From NCBI GenBank assembly GCA_015956445.1, contig WIUZ02000006.1, forward strand, positions 682,001 to 746,000: a stretch of DNA of 64,000 nucleotides. The letters run 5' to 3'. The DNA is from Thelephora terrestris (Eukaryota > Basidiomycota > Agaricomycetes > Thelephorales > Thelephoraceae). Both the position numbers and the translations under genes were made by a program. Position 1 is the stretch's first letter; each line of letters starts with the position of its first letter. Of this stretch, positions 29,687 to 39,114 are shown piece after piece. The notes beneath the pieces are model-generated. The model did no database searches and was not told the DNA's origin. It saw only the letters and a program-made list of their open reading frames with translations.

Positions 29687-29801
29687 AAAACGTCGTCCCG
29701 CGACGGGACGACATTTTCCTTCGCGCTGAGTTGTCTCATCCAATCGGAAATTTCCCATGAGCCTCGGCAAAAACATCGTCCCATCGCGGGACGATGTTTT
29801 T
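29687..29801. repeat. Pair of related hairpin palindromes
   Basis: Hairpin 1 has arms 29687-29700 and 29704-29717 with one mismatch in 14 bp and a 3-nt loop. Hairpin 2 has perfect 14-bp arms, AAAAACATCGTCCC at 29769-29782 and its reverse complement at 29788-29801, with a 5-nt loop. Both arms share CGGCAAAAACxTCGTCCC, so the second palindrome is a diverged copy of the first, 82 bp away. Confidence 0.85.
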
Positions 29802-30231
29802 CACCTGTGCCCGAGTCGTGTTTGTTCTGGCTTATGCTCTCCTCTCTCACCATCCCGTTCGGCTGTTCCTCGCTCACTTCCCATTGAATCTCCTTTCAGA
29901 CATTCGACGCATCTCCGGTGGATCCTCCTCCCGCTCTGCATGTGCTAAAGCTTGGATTAAAGAATGCTTTCAACCTCGAGAATCCCGCTGCAGAAGTGAC
30001 TGTGTCAACTACTCGAATACCAAGCCACACCCCTCATTTTACTCGCTCTGCACTGTATCCGTACGAAGATTTGTTTTTGGTTGGAATAAACAAGACCCGG
30101 TAATTTATATGATAGGTTGAACTTCACACTGAATAGTACTAGGCACGCCCGGGATTCTGAGTGCCGGGTTTCCTTTTATATTCATTTCATATACCTTCTT
30201 TTCCTCCACCCACCCCGAGCCTAGGTGCACA

Positions 30232-33200
30232 ATGCAAGACCCGCGATTCTGTTCTGCATGCGGCGCGGGCCCGTTCACGTATATGCAAAATCACACGAGG
30301 AAGTGCAAGGAAAGCAAAAGGCAGGAGATGGAGTTCAGGAGCACCGTGCGAGGTGCTAAACGGTATGGCCCTACCCTCGAGAACGAGGTGCGAAAGCGTT
30401 GGCGGTTGCCAGATCCAGCACTCCAGGTGCGAGCATCCAGTGAACAGTTTCCCGTTTATCGTTCCTAATAGACCACACTAGGCTCACATCTCCACTCCAG
30501 AGGATCATCCCATGTGCGACGACACCCCTGAACAATACCTACATTCTAACGTTGTCAGCTATCTCCACCTCCTCGAATGAACCGCAACTGAGACCGCTTT
30601 ATAGCAGACTGACGAGTCAGCTCTCTTTCACGCCATTGAGGGGCTAACTCGAGAGCGCTCGCAATCCATGGCAGATCCTGGCACCTCTGAAAATCTTGAA
30701 CCCGCTGAACCTCCCAGTGACCTGCGCCATAGTGAGCGGGTTCGGCGTCCTACCTGGAAGGTGATCCAGGCTCAGCTTGAAGCTGTTCCGGTTCATCTGG
30801 ACCTCCCCGAACCACAAATCTTGCGACCCATCCCTCGAGTCCAGTTGCTAGTGCGGCCGACATACTCCCAAAGTCGTGATACATTTGGGCTTTCACGCTC
30901 TTACAAGGGCGTCCCATCATCAATACCTGACAACCCCAATGCCCTCTCATACATCCCAGGGTATTCTCACCCCAAGCCGCAAAGAGAATCCCGAACGTTT
31001 GAAGAGATCGTTTCCCCTTATCCAAACCTCTCCTCATTTCTCTTTGACCACCACTTTTGGACGACAGGCACATCCAAGTCCAGGAATGATCGAGATGCAT
31101 TACAGGCGTTGGTCGCACACCCGGACTTCAAACCCGACGATATCAGGGACACAAAATTTCGACAGATTGAACAGGAGTTGCGTGGTCGTTCTTCCCGCAA
31201 CAGTTGGGAGCAGCAACGAGGCTGGAGGAAATCTAAGATACACATTGGGATCCCAACTGGGCAGAAGCAGACTGCGCCAGTCAGGCGAGAGAACGCTGCA
31301 CACCAGGCAAGGATTCGGAACGCTCCTCGTCCTCCACTGTCCACACAGGCCAGCTTGGATGGGTTTCCGATCTTCATTGGAGACTTCCACCACCGCTCAA
31401 TCTGCGAGGTCATTCGGGAGACATTTTCACTTGACCCGGCCGCTCGGTCCTTCCACTACCACCCATGCGAAAAGACGTATCAGTCCCCAGTGAACCCAAC
31501 GCTACCACCAGAACGTGTATATGATGAATTGTACACATCCGATACCTGGATTCGTGAAGATGCGAAGATCCAAACCATTAAACTCAATCAGTCAGTCCCT
31601 GAAAGGGACCTTCCCCGTGCCATTGCCGCCATGATGTTATGGTCTGACGAGACTGTTTTGAACCCATTCGGTCAGAACAAGGCATGGCCTGTCTACCTTT
31701 TTTTTGGGAACCAACCGAAGCGCGAGCGGTCGGCACTTACCGCTGGTGGGGGTAGACACCTCGCGTACCTTCCTGAGGTCAGTGTGGATTCATATTCAAT
31801 GCAGACTCACCATTCTTATAACATTTGCAGCTGCCTGATCGAATTCAAGACAAGATTAAAGCTGCGCTCGGCAAGGCCGCATCGAGCACACACCTCACCC
31901 ATTTTCGACGAGAGATCTTCCATGCCGCATGGCTGATTTTGCTCCAGGACCCGGAGTTTCTTGACGCCTACATCAACGGAATAGTTGTCGAATGTATTGA
32001 TGGGATACGACGTCGACTTTTCCCTCGGTTCTTCATCTATTCAGCGGATTATCCAGAGAAGTGTGTGACCCCTTCTGTACCACCACTCAACTCACAGATT
32101 GTAGGGTCAAAATCGCAACGATTCGTGACTTCGGGTTGTACCCATGCCCCCGGTGCACGGTTCTGAAGGAAGACATTTTCAAGATGGGCAGTGAAGATGA
32201 CCGACGTGTCCGTGAGGAGCTGCGACGAGCGGATAATGTCGAGCGGCAGGGACGAGTCAATCGAGCACGTACCAGCCTCTACGAGGAAGGTTATTCGCTT
32301 GCCGGTGATCACGTTGATGGGGTTCTTAAAGAGGGTTCGTTGGTGCCAACAAAGGTGGGATTTCCGTTATCTGCACTTGGTTCAACACCCTTACTCGACT
32401 TCAGAATGCGTTCTCACAGGCCCTGTTCGAGTTTGGGTTCAATTTCTTCAAGATGTTGCCAAATGATTTGCTTCATGAATTTGAACTTGGCGTGTGGAAA
32501 GACTTCTTCACACACATTGTTCGCATGCTTGAGTCACTTGGACCTGACAAAGTTCAGACCTTCGATGAGCGGTACATTTCGCCCGCTTCATCACTTGATA
32601 TTTGTCTCCTGATCTTCGTTCTGATTAGCTTCCGACAAGTTCCGGTGTTTGGCGAGACGACAATCCGGAGTTTTGATGGCAATGTCTCCAAGATGAAACG
32701 ACTTGCAGGACATGACTTTGAGGACTTGCTCCAGGTGAGCCAGCACTCAGGCCTCCAACGGACGGCCTCAAACCTCCCATACTTGCAGTGCATAATTCCC
32801 TGCTTGGAGGGTCTTCTTCCTGAACCGCACAATACAACGGTTCTTGACCTCGTCTTTGTGCTTGCAACATGGCACGCGCTGGCCAAGATGGGTATTCACA
32901 CTGACACATCTCTCCACCTTCTCGATACCGCCACAACTGCTTTGGGTTCAGGTTTACGGTACTTCGTTGGCGTAACCTGCCCTAATTTCAAGACGGTCGA
33001 GACGAGCGCCGAGTTTTCCAAGAGACGCCGATCCCAAACTGCCAGCACATCTCAGAAGTCGCCAGAATCAGCAACCCGACAACCGAAGACGCTCAGCCTT
33101 AAAACGATAAAGCTCCATTTCCTCGGAGATTATGTTGAGTGCATCAGGTCGTTTGGCACCACAGACAATTACACAAGCGCTCTTGTAAGTTGCTCGCAGC

Positions 33201-34426
33201 TCCAACGCGGCCTATCGAGCACCATTAACCTTTCCATTAGGGTGAGCATCGTCACCAATGGGTAAAATGTACCTCCCAGACTCGGACCAACAATAGGGAG
33301 ACTGATCAACAACTCGGCGAGATGGACTACATCCTCTTTCACATTGGGTGCATCGCTGACGAACTTCGTGAGAACGGTGTTCCTGTTCCTGGACAAAACT
33401 CTTTGCCCTCATCGGTGGTGGAAGTGCCACAGGAGACGAAGGTCGCGATCTCAAAAAGTTCGAGGAAAAGTGTATACCTCCCGAAATGGTTGCACAAACA
33501 CCGCTTTGACCCCGCAGTGATGGTAACGTTTGAGTTCCACTAGGCGAATCGCCACTGAACAACACATTGACAGGGCTTTATGGAACTTTTGCTGGATCAC
33601 CTTCGCAACCGGCTGTTTTCTGACAACGACAACACTGAGCGAATATTCATCGATGACGACACGCTTTATGAACACCCCATCCTGAACATCAAATACACGT
33701 CCTATGAAGTCCAGCGGGAGGAGGACATTGTTCACATTGGTTATGGCCGAACGGGAGTTATGGTGTATACACCAACACCCAGGGAGGACGAGAATGAACC
33801 CTGGTCGTATGCCAACATCCTCGCAATCTATCACATCACTGTACGTACCGCCTCCAACCCCAAACCCCAAAACCTCACAGTTCTGTGGGTACGGTGGATG
33901 GAGCGCAGCACGACTCGTCTCGCCGGGCCAAACTCACAAAATTATACCCGAGTCTCATATGCTCCCTGGTCTGGGACCCGGGGTGGTGCATTCGATTTTG
34001 TTGACCCATCGCACATCATCCGTGCATGTCATCTCATTCCAGCCTTCAACCTTGGACGAACGCATACACTTCTTGATCCATCCATCGCTCGGGACCCGGA
34101 GGGAGATTGGTGTGCTTTTTATGCAAATTGGTATGATCTAGACCATTCTAGGCTCTCGTTTACTAACTCGACCTGGATTATGACATACGGCCCCACAACA
34201 CAGGCTCGTTGATCGGGATGCCTTTGCAAGGTTCACTGGGATCGGCATCGGATGTCGGCAATTTCAAGCTTCTCAAGTACTTAATATTCAAGCCGGCCCT
34301 GACTATGCACTAAATTCTCTGGGTACGCAACATGGTGGGGAGGATTCGCTCGAGCTCAAAGTCGACGAAGAAACCGTTGAAGATGAAGATGACAGTTATG
34401 GGTTAGACTCGGACGAGGCTCAGTAG
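30232..34426 (+). CDS. Plavaka-type DNA transposase, nearly complete
   Basis: The N-terminal exon MQDPRFCSACGAGPFTYMQN with HTRKCKESKR forms a C2HC-like finger, usual at the start of these proteins. The body shows family blocks in order: MMLWSDETVLNPFGQNKAWP, VYLFFGNQPKRER, HLAYLPE, REIFHAAWLILLQDPEFLDA, GIVVECIDGIRRRLFPRFFI, YSADYPEK, IATIRDFGLYPCPRCTV, MLPNDLLHEFELGVWKDFFT, GLLPEPHNTTVLDLVFVLAT, WHALAKMGIHTDTSLHLLD, LHFLGDYVECIRSFGTTDNY and FVDRDAFARFTGIGIG, ending in an acidic tail (TVEDEDDSYGLDSDEAQ) at 34426. Short introns join the blocks in frame (GTCAGT near 31779, GTGTGT near 32062). Plavaka elements belong to the CACTA-like group. I saw no clear disabling change, so the copy may be young. 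The catalytic residues were not assigned. Confidence 0.85.
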
Positions 34427-34741
34427 GATTTACCTCGGATTAAGTAACCCCACTCACAACTCCATTCTTGACTCAGAAAAGGGGATGTGACGCAACCGTG
34501 AGAGTTCCGCACGAGCGCACTGACCAGGCTCCAGAGAGTTAGGGGTTGCCTGAAAGACATAAAATGGATGTGGTTCTGGTCGATTTTTTCACCTCAATCC
34601 TTCTCTCTCGTGCTTAAACCACTATCATGTCTGCGCCACTGCCCGCTGCAGAACCACATTCTAAGAACTCGTGTGTCATGTTTACTCTGGTGGCCTATGT
34701 ATCATCTTCTTACACTCAGGTGTCCCAACAGGCATCGTGAT

Positions 34742-35830
34742 CCCCTCCTCATCCACGCCGGGAAGGGATATGCGATTATGTACTCCATCTGGGGAAGATT
34801 CCGTGACATCCTTCAACGCGGGTCCCCTCTCGTCGATGTAAACCCTCTACTTCTCTCTCCCCTGCGAGTACCGGTTTGAAGTGTTAACGTTGGTACCACT
34901 GACGAGCTCCCATTGTAGTGATCGTGGATACCGGGAGGAATACATCAACCTTCTGTCCATCGAGCCCAAGATCGCTGACCTGCTTGCCGACCGAGAGCTG
35001 CCCGACTTGGTGCGCGACCTGGAAAAGGGTCGTAATGAGTTCCGCAACTCGCAAGTCCACTCGATCAGCAACCAGATCTCCAGCTGGGGCATTGGGGTTC
35101 CTGACGACAAGCACCTTCGCGGCTTCGGGAACGACATTTGCGGGCGGTTGTTGTGCCCATCGACCAAAGACTGGGGAGATCCCATGCACGTCCACACTAC
35201 TCTGACCCTTCAGGTTATCATAGAACTCACACCCTCTCGCACAGAGCCCGCGAACGGCTCCAGACCCTCCAAGCCGATGTTACCATTGACAACTTCCCGA
35301 GGTTTTTATGGGAAGGCGAGCGGGTTGACCCACAGGATATGAACAAGGGCTTCCTTCGCGGGGAGTTGCTTGTAAAGGTGTGTACTGTCTCCTTGCCTCG
35401 TTGACACAAAACTGGTTGAACATCTGCAGGCGCTCCTCTCTATACTGATTGGGCCTGCCGCTGCACGCCCTGGCGGCCAATGCTCTGGCGCAGGGGGGTA
35501 TGCCGACATTTTGAACATGCAAACATTGACGGTTCCATCACTCGCGTTTGGCGCCGCCGTCGTAGGTCCACACTCACATGCAATGTCATGTTTGTCTCAT
35601 CTTCCCTCCACAGACACGCTTCGCCTTATCTGCCGAGACAAAGTGTCGTTGGTCGTTTAGTAAAGAAGACATGCCGGGGTTCAATTACTTGGGTTTCTAT
35701 CAAAAAATCACCCTGGCCGTTGGGAAGTGGAGGGACGAAGATCAGCGCTCGCTTCTCATGTGGTGGAATCGGTGCGTCCTTCCTTACCTTTACCCTCCGA
35801 CTTCCGCTGACAGCAATGTGGAAGCATGAT
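34742..35830 (+). pseudogene. Decayed fungal gene of unknown function (DUF6698-like)
   Basis: Blocks on plus resemble a basidiomycete-specific family that I recall as DUF6698, often found near transposons: KGYAIMYSIWGRFRDILQRG, EYINLLSIEPKIADLLADRE, LPDLVRDLEKGRNEFRNSQV, ISSWGIGVPDDKHLRGFGND, ICGRLLCPSTKDWGDPMHVH, FPRFLWEGERVDPQDMNKGF, LRGELLVKV, LLSILIGPAAARPGGQCSGA and WSFSKEDMPGFNYLGFYQK. The order is kept, but no convincing start is seen and the upstream frame is broken by a stop soon after the ATG at 34627. Some joins look like introns; others do not. The function of the family is unknown. It may be part of the transposon's cargo or a neighbour caught by it. Confidence 0.5.
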
Positions 35831-36455
35831 CCTCTCACATCTTCGTGGAGGTCCTCACGCGACACAGCTCAACGGCGCTCCGGAGCCAGGTTCCGCAGCC
35901 GCACTGATGATTCAGCAAGCGACCGGCGCGATCGCTGCCCCCCACTGAGGTTCGGTAAGGTTTCCTTGTTGTTCGTCGCTACAAATTGTACGCTAGTATA
36001 TGCTATACATTCTACTGGATTTTGCGCGGTTATCCGCAATAATTGCGAATTTGAACGTGAATTTTTTAAGGTTGTCTGCCGATTTCACGGGGTTTTGTCA
36101 AGATTCATCTAACCTCCAAATTAGCTCAGGCGACATTGTGAGCGTGATCATGAGGTGTTGCAGAGGAAATTTCGGGGAGGTCATGATTATTTTATGAGAC
36201 CTCATGTGGCTCGGCAACTCGTCAGGAGCCATCACGAGAGATTTTGGAGCTCAGGAGGGATTTCGGCCCTCATGATGTGGTTTCGATCGGCTTATCAGAT
36301 TTAATGGAATTTTGCGATGTTGCTATTCCCACACTGTTCTCGATCGCATAGTTTGGTCCGGAGCACGATTGAAAGATACTAATCATTTTCATTTAACAGG
36401 GATGGGTACAGGTATGAGGTATTGAAGAGCGATTTACTGGGGTATCAAGGTCAGG
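35831..36455. other. Repeat edge of the accessory block, no gene seen
   Basis: AT-richer sequence with several copies of TCATGAGG-like words (near 36150, 36200-36215 and 36259-36275). No protein with recognisable features is encoded. The region ends near the 3' end of the minus-strand gene at 36456. Confidence 0.55.
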
Positions 36456-37318
36456 TTAGATCTTACTTGTACGGCGACTAATCCCAAGCCTTGGGGGAAC
36501 CTTGATGGTAACGAGATCCTCTGGAAATTCTGAGGGCTCGTCAAGCCTCACGGATTCCCTTTGTTTGATGATCAACCATCGACCTTTACTCAGTACGATG
36601 TGGGACGGCAGGATAAGGGAGCCCTGCAACCGTTTCAAGAGTGGCATTAGGTTGAGCAAGCGGGTGTCTGCGGTTGTAGCGTCCGCCAACTTCCGTGACT
36701 TGAACTTCTTGCTGGGAGGCCCAACGTTAGACTCGACGGGCGACGCAGGGCGCTTGAGGGAGTTACTACGTCAGGGAGTTCATGAGTGATTCGCGGTTCA
36801 AGAGAGCAGCTATCCACTTACGCGTTTGATTGGGGTGACGCATGCACCCGGGGAAGAACGCTAGCTACGGCCACATGCCAAGTTGGGTAGATCTTTATTC
36901 GAAGACCTTTGGGGTTTTTGACTTTTGCACAGCGGAAGCGGCGGCATTCGAGCGACTTGCGATATGATGGGAGGATCTTGGCATAGTATGAACCGCTCAC
37001 GGCCAGAACAAGTTTGAGATCTCTCATTGCTGGAGGCGACAGGGCGGGCTTTGGCACCATTGAGCGTCAGGTAGAGGTAGAGGTAAAGAGAAGGATGAGA
37101 CGTGCCGTTGAGGAACACCTGGTCCACATAGATTAAGGGCCAGACTTACCCTGTGGCCGGTCAAAGGCGAGTGGCGATGATAAACATAACAATGGATGAA
37201 GCTTGAAGCCTTGAAGTTCGAACTGAAACAGCGAGTGACCTTGGTCCTCGCTCATCTCGAAAGTCGAAGGCGCTTCGACAACAAGGAATGATCGGCCTCG
37301 GGCGCCATCATTCGGCAT
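36456..37318 (-). CDS. Unrecognised spliced gene
   Basis: Proposed start at 37318 (MPNDGARGRSFLVVEAPSTF; a second ATG gives MSEDQGHSLFQFELQ). Later parts read MRDLKLVLAVSGSYYAKILP and SYRKSLECRRFRCAKVKNPK, and the last exon contains GPPSKKFKSRKLADATTADT, LNLMPLLKRLQGSLILPSHI and LVTIKVPPRLGISRRTSKI before the stop at 36456. The protein is basic (KKFKSRK, RRTSK) and could be nuclear. Exon joins between 37200 and 36900 are uncertain because two frames compete. I know no family that fits. Its start codon is only 17 bp from that of the RING gene on the other strand. Confidence 0.45.
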
Positions 37319-37335
37319 CTCCCTCCACTGTTCTA
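37319..37335. promoter_or_regulatory. 17-bp gap between opposing start codons
   Basis: If both starts are right, the 5' leaders of the minus gene and the RING gene must overlap in antisense. A later start for the minus gene (MSEDQG, about 60 bp inside) would widen the gap to about 80 bp. Confidence 0.35.
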
Positions 37336-38708
37336 ATGTCTCAACCCAGCAACGCCACGACCAGCGGACACGTTTATGACGAGTACGAGTTTCCGGACGA
37401 GCTGGAAGGGATTGACTGGAGCGCTGTCGGACCTATAGAGGGCGACGAACCAAAACCAGAAACAACGACACAAGTGCAAACGCAATCATCCGTTCCGGAA
37501 GAGAATACCCCGTCACCACCCACGGAACTGCCACCCAGACCGAGTTCTAGCTCCAGCTCGTACGGGTTTCCTGAAATCGATGCTCTTGACGAGGGTGACT
37601 TAGCTGAACTTGATGAAACGGAGAGGTTGTATGGTTTGATCACAGGTGAGCTCGCGCAACCATCCTCCGCCCCTCTACTCATCTTCACATAGAAGAAATT
37701 CCCGGGAACGCACCCTCAAGCAGCGCTTGCACTCTTGACGCCATTCATCGTCCTATAGCAAGATTACCTACTGCAGACGACCTCATTCTTCTATCTAGCC
37801 AGTCTTCCACGTCATGTAAACGCAAATTCTCAAGCGAAGGCGGCCTGTCCTCGCCACTCAAGAAATCCAAGTCTTTGCCTCTAGAATGTGCAAAGCCGAG
37901 TTTAAAAGGAAAGGAAATTGTGCGGGATGCTCCAGTTGAGCGTGTCATACAGGCGGTCTACGATTCATTCGTAGAAACCTGTACTTGTCCAATGTGGGTT
38001 TTCCCAAGTTAACACACCCGACTACAAAATCGCTGATGAACATCCCCTAAGATGTTTCGATCTCTTGTATGTTATATCTCCTTGTTGCGCGACATGGGTA
38101 TTAATGGTCACTGCAGTGCGGTCCCGTATAATATCATGCCCGTGAGTATCATCACGATTCCGCATAGCTGAAGCCAACGCCTTACCCAGTGTGGTCACAC
38201 GGTGTGCGGTGCCTGTTTATGTGATTGGGTAGATCGAAGTGTGCGTACCGTCAATAGTATTTAATCGAGAAAGAAACTGAAGCACTGTCCAGCGCCGTGA
38301 CGCAACCTGCCCGATATGCAGACAGGCCCTCAACAACAAAACCTCCATCTCTAGGAATTATGTTGTTGAATCCGTGATGGACCAACAAGCAAGGATTCTT
38401 ACGATTCACATGCACCCAGGGTGGGAACCTCTCGGGGCAGTTGTCCTTGAGTGGACTGAACGCAAAACGTGACTATCACTTGCGTCTCATAGTTCATGGG
38501 ACAGTATTGATTTTACACTCACCACAGGAGCTTTCAACACGAGGCCTCCGCGCGTCTGGCTCGAGTTCTGACGCAGCTCGGCGTAACACCGCCCACTCCA
38601 CCAGCACCTCCGGTCAACCGCCCCGCTCGCAGGCGTAGGAACCGAGGTAGGGACCGCGACCAGGTTATTGAAATCCGACCTTTCGAAGTCGTCCGAACCA
38701 GGCCTTAG
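37336..38708 (+). CDS. RING-finger protein, probable E3 ubiquitin ligase
   Basis: Starts MSQPSNATTSGHVYDEYEFP, an acidic Ser/Pro-rich N-terminus with EGIDWSAVGPIEGDE. Middle: KRKFSSEGGLSSPLKKSKSL, a likely nuclear signal. A RING domain is split by several introns: TCTCPM, then CFDLFVxPYNIMPCGHTVCG with ACLCDWVDRS, then RRDATCPICRQALNNKTSIS, giving the C3HC4 ligand set. A helix NYVVESVMDQQ follows, then a last exon with a Pro-rich and Arg-rich tail (RPARRRRNRGRDRDQ) ending VVRTRP at 38708. RING proteins of this size bring E2 enzymes to substrates. The target is unknown. The exon joins after 37980 were read by frame; small introns of about 50 nt fit each gap. Confidence 0.8.
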
Positions 38709-39114
38709 AGTCCGCGCCTGTTTTTCATGTACCACGCGCATCACTCGTTGGCACCCACTGTTTTTTGAGGAGCTGGAATAACCCCTAGAATTTACTGCGA
38801 ACAGTGCTTTAATGTACATGGTTGAACAAGAACGGTAAAAAGAGCAAACAAGTGTTTAAAGGAGAAGAAAATATCAGCGAAATGACGAAAGAACAAACAC
38901 TTCAATCCAGCATTGTACAAACAAGCCGAAGAAATTCGGGAGCTGATATAATGTGCGATAGGTAGGATAGTGGAGATCGTTGCGTGTGGGAGAGTGGTAG
39001 AGGAACGGGCGGTTGCAATTTAATCGCCGCTGTGGCGAGTTCTAGGCTAATCAAGATACGGGAAAACAGATAGCTGCAGCAAGGAGATGAAAGACTTTTG
39101 TTTGCGGGATGTGA
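38709..39114. other. Convergent 3' region, RING gene / KH gene
   Basis: About 400 bp between two stop codons facing each other. It is AT-richer and includes poly-A-like AAAxAGAAAA tracts and TACATGG/AATGTACA words. No gene was found. Confidence 0.6.

Larger units (their letters stand above)
29049..30231. other. Repeat-bearing region without a recognised gene
   Basis: About 1.2 kb between the aminopeptidase start and the transposase start. It holds T-rich sequence (29250-29320, two TTTTTGTTATCA copies), two palindromic hairpins, a doubled 17-bp motif, and one short open frame on plus at about 29888-30103 (PPALHVLKLGLKNAFNLENP, ending VGINKTR) preceded by a good CTTTCAG acceptor. That frame looks like a last exon of something, but I do not recognise it and see no upstream exon. 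Confidence 0.5.
29131..36275. mobile_element. Transposon-rich block bounded by a repeated 17-bp motif
   Basis: This 7.1-kb stretch holds the Plavaka-type transposase, a decayed companion gene and several palindromes, and is flanked by GATTTCGGxCCTCATGA copies (two left, one right). The motif copies are direct, not inverted, so they are not classical terminal inverted repeats. I could not define the exact element ends or a target site duplication. It may be several nested insertions. Confidence 0.4.
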
